From assembly GCA_002348545.1 (NCBI GenBank), contig DEBM01000055.1, positions 2,203-35,999 on the forward strand: a stretch of 33,797 bases of DNA, written 5' to 3'. The translations under genes were made by a program, and so were the position numbers. Positions within the stretch are counted from its first letter, which is position 1, and the number at the start of each line of letters is the position of its first letter. The notes beneath the pieces were generated by a model. That model searched no databases and was not told the DNA's origin. It worked only from the letters and a program-made list of their open reading frames with translations. This document shows positions 31,487 through 33,797 of this stretch, in pieces. The stretch comes from Balneolaceae bacterium UBA2956 (GTDB taxonomy: Bacteria > Bacteroidota > Rhodothermia > Balneolales > Balneolaceae).

Positions 31487-32894
31487 TCAACGCTTCATTA
31501 AGAGCCTGCAAGCTTTTTTTTGCGTCGCCAAAGAACATTTGATTTTTTTCAGCATAGAATAATGGATTGTCCACACCAGCATATCCAACACTTAGTGATC
31601 GTTTGAAAACAACTGTTCTCTTTGCATCATCCACATTTAGTATAGGCATACCATAAATAGGACCTGTTGGGTCCGTTTTAGCCAGTGGATTTACTACATC
31701 ATTCGCTCCTATAATGAGTACTACATCGGTAGTAGTAAACTCGGGGTTTATTTCATCCATATCTTTTAAAAGGTCGTAAGGGACATCTGCCTCGGCTAAT
31801 AAAACATTCATATGTCCAGGCATGCGACCTGCAACCGGATGAATTCCGTATTTGACCTGAACGCCACGAGACTCGAGTTTGGTGGCTACTTCTTTTACAA
31901 TATGCTGCGCTTGAGCTACCGCAAGACCATAGCCAGGTACGATCACTACTTTAGATGCATAGGCTACTTGAATAGCTAAATCCTCAGCGGAGGTTTCATG
32001 CACGTTTTTGTCACCATCTCTAATTCCTGCTGAACCCCCAGCTACTCCACCAAAACTACCAAAAATCACGTTGCTCAAGCTACGATTCATAGCTTTACAC
32101 ATAATATTAGTTAGAATAAGTCCTGCTGCACCTACAAGGGCACCTGAAACAATCAATAAGTTATTTTGCAATACAAAACCAGCCATAGCTGCTGCGATAC
32201 CCGAGTATGAGTTAAGTAGCGAGATAACCACCGGCATATCGGCACCACCAATAGGGATTACGGACGTCACTCCGACAAGCAATGAAATCCCAAGGATTAC
32301 CCAAAATAAAGTAGAATTGGTGGGATCAAAAGCGAAATATCCAATAAGTCCTAAAGTGGCAATCATAGCCCCTATGTTAATCATATTTAGACCAGGGAAG
32401 GTGATGGCATTTCCAGAAATAAAGCCGCTCAGTTTGCCAAATGCGATAAAACTACCGGTAAATGTTAGGGCTCCAATAAATACACTAAGCCCTATAGATA
32501 CCAATCCAGTAGTGTCAAAACTCAATATTTCAGGTTTTCGAGCTAACTCACCCCATGCTACAAGCGCCGAGGCAGCGCCACCAAAACCATTGAATACAGC
32601 AACGAGTTCCGGCATGGAGGTCATTTGCACTTTTTTGGCAAGTAATAATCCTATAAGCCCACCAATTACGATGCCACCAATAATGAGCTCAAACTCAACA
32701 ATATTTTGGTCAAATAAAGTGACGAGTACGCCAATCATCATCCCGATAGCTGCAAATTGATTCCCTTTTCGTGCTGTGCCGGGAGAATTGAGAAGTTTTA
32801 CCCCACGGATAAAAAAAGCAGTAGCCACCAAATAGAATAATTGGATTGTATCTGGAAGCCAGTTTAAGATAGTTTCAGGAAGGAATACGCTCAT
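31476..32894 (-). CDS. pntB: NAD(P) transhydrogenase subunit beta
   Basis: A 472-residue membrane subunit of proton-translocating transhydrogenase, which uses the proton gradient to reduce NADP+ with NADH. The N-terminal two thirds hold about nine helices, including VISLLNSYSGIAAAMAGFVL. The C-terminal third is the NADP(H)-binding domain III with VIVPGYGLAVAQAQHIVKEVA, GRMPGHMNVLLAEADVPYD, and LIIGANDVVNPLAKTDPTGPIYGMPIL, closing with GYAGVDNPLFY. The family's key residues in these blocks look intact. Its start overlaps the stop of pntA2 by ATGA, and the FKBP gene overlaps its end. The Shine-Dalgarno site lies at 32901-32907. Confidence 0.97.
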   Translation of the reverse strand: MSVFLPETILNWLPDTIQLFYLVATAFFIRGVKLLNSPGTARKGNQFAAIGMMIGVLVTLFDQNIVEFELIIGGIVIGGLIGLLLAKKVQMTSMPELVAVFNGFGGAASALVAWGELARKPEILSFDTTGLVSIGLSVFIGALTFTGSFIAFGKLSGFISGNAITFPGLNMINIGAMIATLGLIGYFAFDPTNSTLFWVILGISLLVGVTSVIPIGGADMPVVISLLNSYSGIAAAMAGFVLQNNLLIVSGALVGAAGLILTNIMCKAMNRSLSNVIFGSFGGVAGGSAGIRDGDKNVHETSAEDLAIQVAYASKVVIVPGYGLAVAQAQHIVKEVATKLESRGVQVKYGIHPVAGRMPGHMNVLLAEADVPYDLLKDMDEINPEFTTTDVVLIIGANDVVNPLAKTDPTGPIYGMPILNVDDAKRTVVFKRSLSVGYAGVDNPLFYAEKNQMFFGDAKKSLQALNEALNEV

Positions 32895-33184
32895 TTTTCA
32901 TCCTCCTTTTTTTTAAACATTTCTAACATGCGATCGGTGACCATAAAACCTCCAACTACATTAATAGTAGCCAAGATGATAGCGGCGAAACCAATCCATT
33001 TTCCTAGTGGGTTACCTAGGCTACCCGCTACGATAAGAGCCCCTACTATGGTAATTCCAGAAATAGCATTGGCGCCACTCATTAATGGTGTGTGGAGGGT
33101 GGGTGGTACCTTAGAGATAAGTTCAAAACCAATAAAACTGGCCAAGACAAAAATAAAGAGTAATAGTGTTAAATCGACTTCCAT
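32891..33184 (-). CDS. pntA2: NAD(P) transhydrogenase subunit alpha, part 2
   Basis: A 97-residue membrane protein with three helices that corresponds to the C-terminal membrane part of PntA. LLFIFVLASFIGFELISKVPPTLHTPLMSGANAISGITIVGALIV is the typical conserved stretch. Its separation from the NAD-binding part (pntA1, 19 bases upstream) gives the three-polypeptide form of the enzyme known from Rhodospirillum. Its end, KEDEK, carries the ribosome-binding site for pntB, with a 4-base overlap of stop and start. Confidence 0.95.
   Translation of the reverse strand: MEVDLTLLLFIFVLASFIGFELISKVPPTLHTPLMSGANAISGITIVGALIVAGSLGNPLGKWIGFAAIILATINVVGGFMVTDRMLEMFKKKEDEK
32901..32907 (-). promoter_or_regulatory. 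Strong Shine-Dalgarno site of pntB
   Basis: AGGAGGA on the minus strand, preceded by A-rich sequence, sits 6 bases before the pntB ATG and inside the last codons of pntA2. It shows that at least some genes of this organism use canonical Shine-Dalgarno initiation. Confidence 0.7.
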
Positions 33185-33203
33185 ATTATATAATTAGGGG
33201 TAA

Positions 33204-33797
33204 TTAATTTGTTTGCAGTAAAGGTGAGATTATCTCTCCATTCATAGTTATGGTGGTATTCAGGATAATTTCGTCATTCATGTCGAATTCTAACTCACCA
33301 TCTTTGATCAACAATTTGAGTAATGCCAGCATATTTTTTGCATAAAGAAGGCTAGCGTGTGATGAAAGCTGGCTTGGTATATTGATTGGCCCTACTATTT
33401 TTACACCATGCTTAATTATTGTTTTACCTGCTTCGGTTAGAGCACAATTTCCGCCATTTTCAGCAGCTAAGTCTATAATAACAGATCCAGCTTGCATATC
33501 GGCCACCATTTCTTCGGTAACTAATAAGGGTGCAGGTTTGCCCGGAATCAGTGCAGTAGTTATGACTACATCTGATTTTTTAACATGCTCATGCATTATT
33601 TGACGTTGGCGATCCTGAGCATCGTTTGTTAATTCCTTGGCATATCCACCCTTGGTTTCAGTGTTAACTTCTTCTAGAGGAACCTCTACAAAACTGGCGC
33701 CCAAACTTTCAACCTGTTCTTTCACCGCTGGTCGAACATCATAGGCCTCAACTACTGCACCTAACTTCCGGCAAGTTGCAATAGCTTGTAATCCAGC
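33204..33797 (-). CDS. pntA1: NAD(P) transhydrogenase subunit alpha, part 1 (N-terminus cut off)
   Basis: The C-terminal 197 residues of the NAD(H)-binding domain I subunit; the 5' part lies beyond the right edge. The frame is open to the edge and begins AGLQAIATCRKLGAVVEAYDVRPAVKEQ, the Rossmann segment following the GxGxxG loop, with acidic Glu and Asp for NAD ribose binding. TKGGYAKELTNDAQDRQRQIMHEHVKKSDVVITTALIPGKPAPLLVTEEMV, SVIIDLAAENGGNCALTEAG and the GPINIPSQLSSHASLLYAKN block are canonical. It is the first visible gene of the pntA1-pntA2-pntB-FKBP operon. The cytoplasmic domain hands hydride from NADH to domain III of PntB. Confidence 0.96.
   Translation of the reverse strand, partial: AGLQAIATCRKLGAVVEAYDVRPAVKEQVESLGASFVEVPLEEVNTETKGGYAKELTNDAQDRQRQIMHEHVKKSDVVITTALIPGKPAPLLVTEEMVADMQAGSVIIDLAAENGGNCALTEAGKTIIKHGVKIVGPINIPSQLSSHASLLYAKNMLALLKLLIKDGELEFDMNDEIILNTTITMNGEIISPLLQTN

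Noticed and set aside
32008..32760. A 250-codon open frame on the plus strand opposite pntB.
   Set aside because: It lies wholly antisense to a canonical pntB, is dominated by Pro/Ile/Ala/Ser codons expected from the reverse of membrane-helix codons, and shows no family features.

Overview
The window looks like chromosomal DNA of a Bacteroidota-related bacterium, moderately AT-rich. My best guess is the Balneolota/Rhodothermia side of the group, not a classical flavobacterium. Pointers are a GldC-family protein, many lipoproteins, a three-part proton-translocating transhydrogenase (PntA1/PntA2/PntB) and a DEAD-box helicase with a long RG-rich tail. A few starts have clear Shine-Dalgarno sites (sbtB, gldC, pntB) while many have none. 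Taxonomy is inferred from gene content only; no rRNA or tRNA gene is visible.

Layout. 1-297: C-terminal end of an amidohydrolase cut by the left edge. 439-4978 (+): a LolD/MacB-type ABC ATPase, its FtsX-type permease (8-base overlap) and a predicted secreted CrtC/AttH-fold protein, probably one envelope export operon. 5026-5802 (-): HAD acid phosphatase lipoprotein. 6035-7690 (+): luciferase-like FMN oxidoreductase and a DoxX-like membrane protein. 8042-9305 (+): SbtA/SbtB-like bicarbonate transporter and its PII-like partner. 9465-10964 (+): DEAD-box RNA helicase. 14575-11011 (-): thioredoxin-like lipoprotein, S-adenosylhomocysteinase and amidase, tightly spaced. 14723-18943 (+): L-2-hydroxyglutarate oxidase followed by a large FAD/Fe-S protein of the D-2-hydroxyglutarate dehydrogenase (YdiJ) type. 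Together they could oxidise both enantiomers of 2-hydroxyglutarate. 18999-21911: recN (-) and an rluD-family gene (+) diverge. 21957-23608: DUF418 membrane protein (-) and gldC (+).

23609-27660 is an AT-richer accessory stretch: a short PQQ-propeller-like protein, a DUF975 membrane protein whose 3' end overlaps a diverged copy of part of that propeller gene, and an AdiC-like APC permease coupled by ATGA to a Rieske oxygenase. 27670-30671: endonuclease III with unusual motifs (-), then an HxlR-family regulator and an MFS transporter (+) with a TACT-N7-AGTA operator candidate upstream. 30670-30835 (-): what looks like an isoleucine-type attenuator, with a short leader peptide and an intrinsic terminator, but no biosynthetic operon behind it. 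31001-33797 (-): pntA1 (cut by the right edge), pntA2, pntB and an FKBP-type prolyl isomerase lipoprotein as an overlapping operon.

The most unusual items are the orphan attenuator-like RNA, the propeller-segment duplication under the DUF975 gene, the altered endonuclease III motifs, the permease-Rieske pair with an apparently missing start codon, and the redox-type HxlR operator. I see no clear new defence or mobile system.
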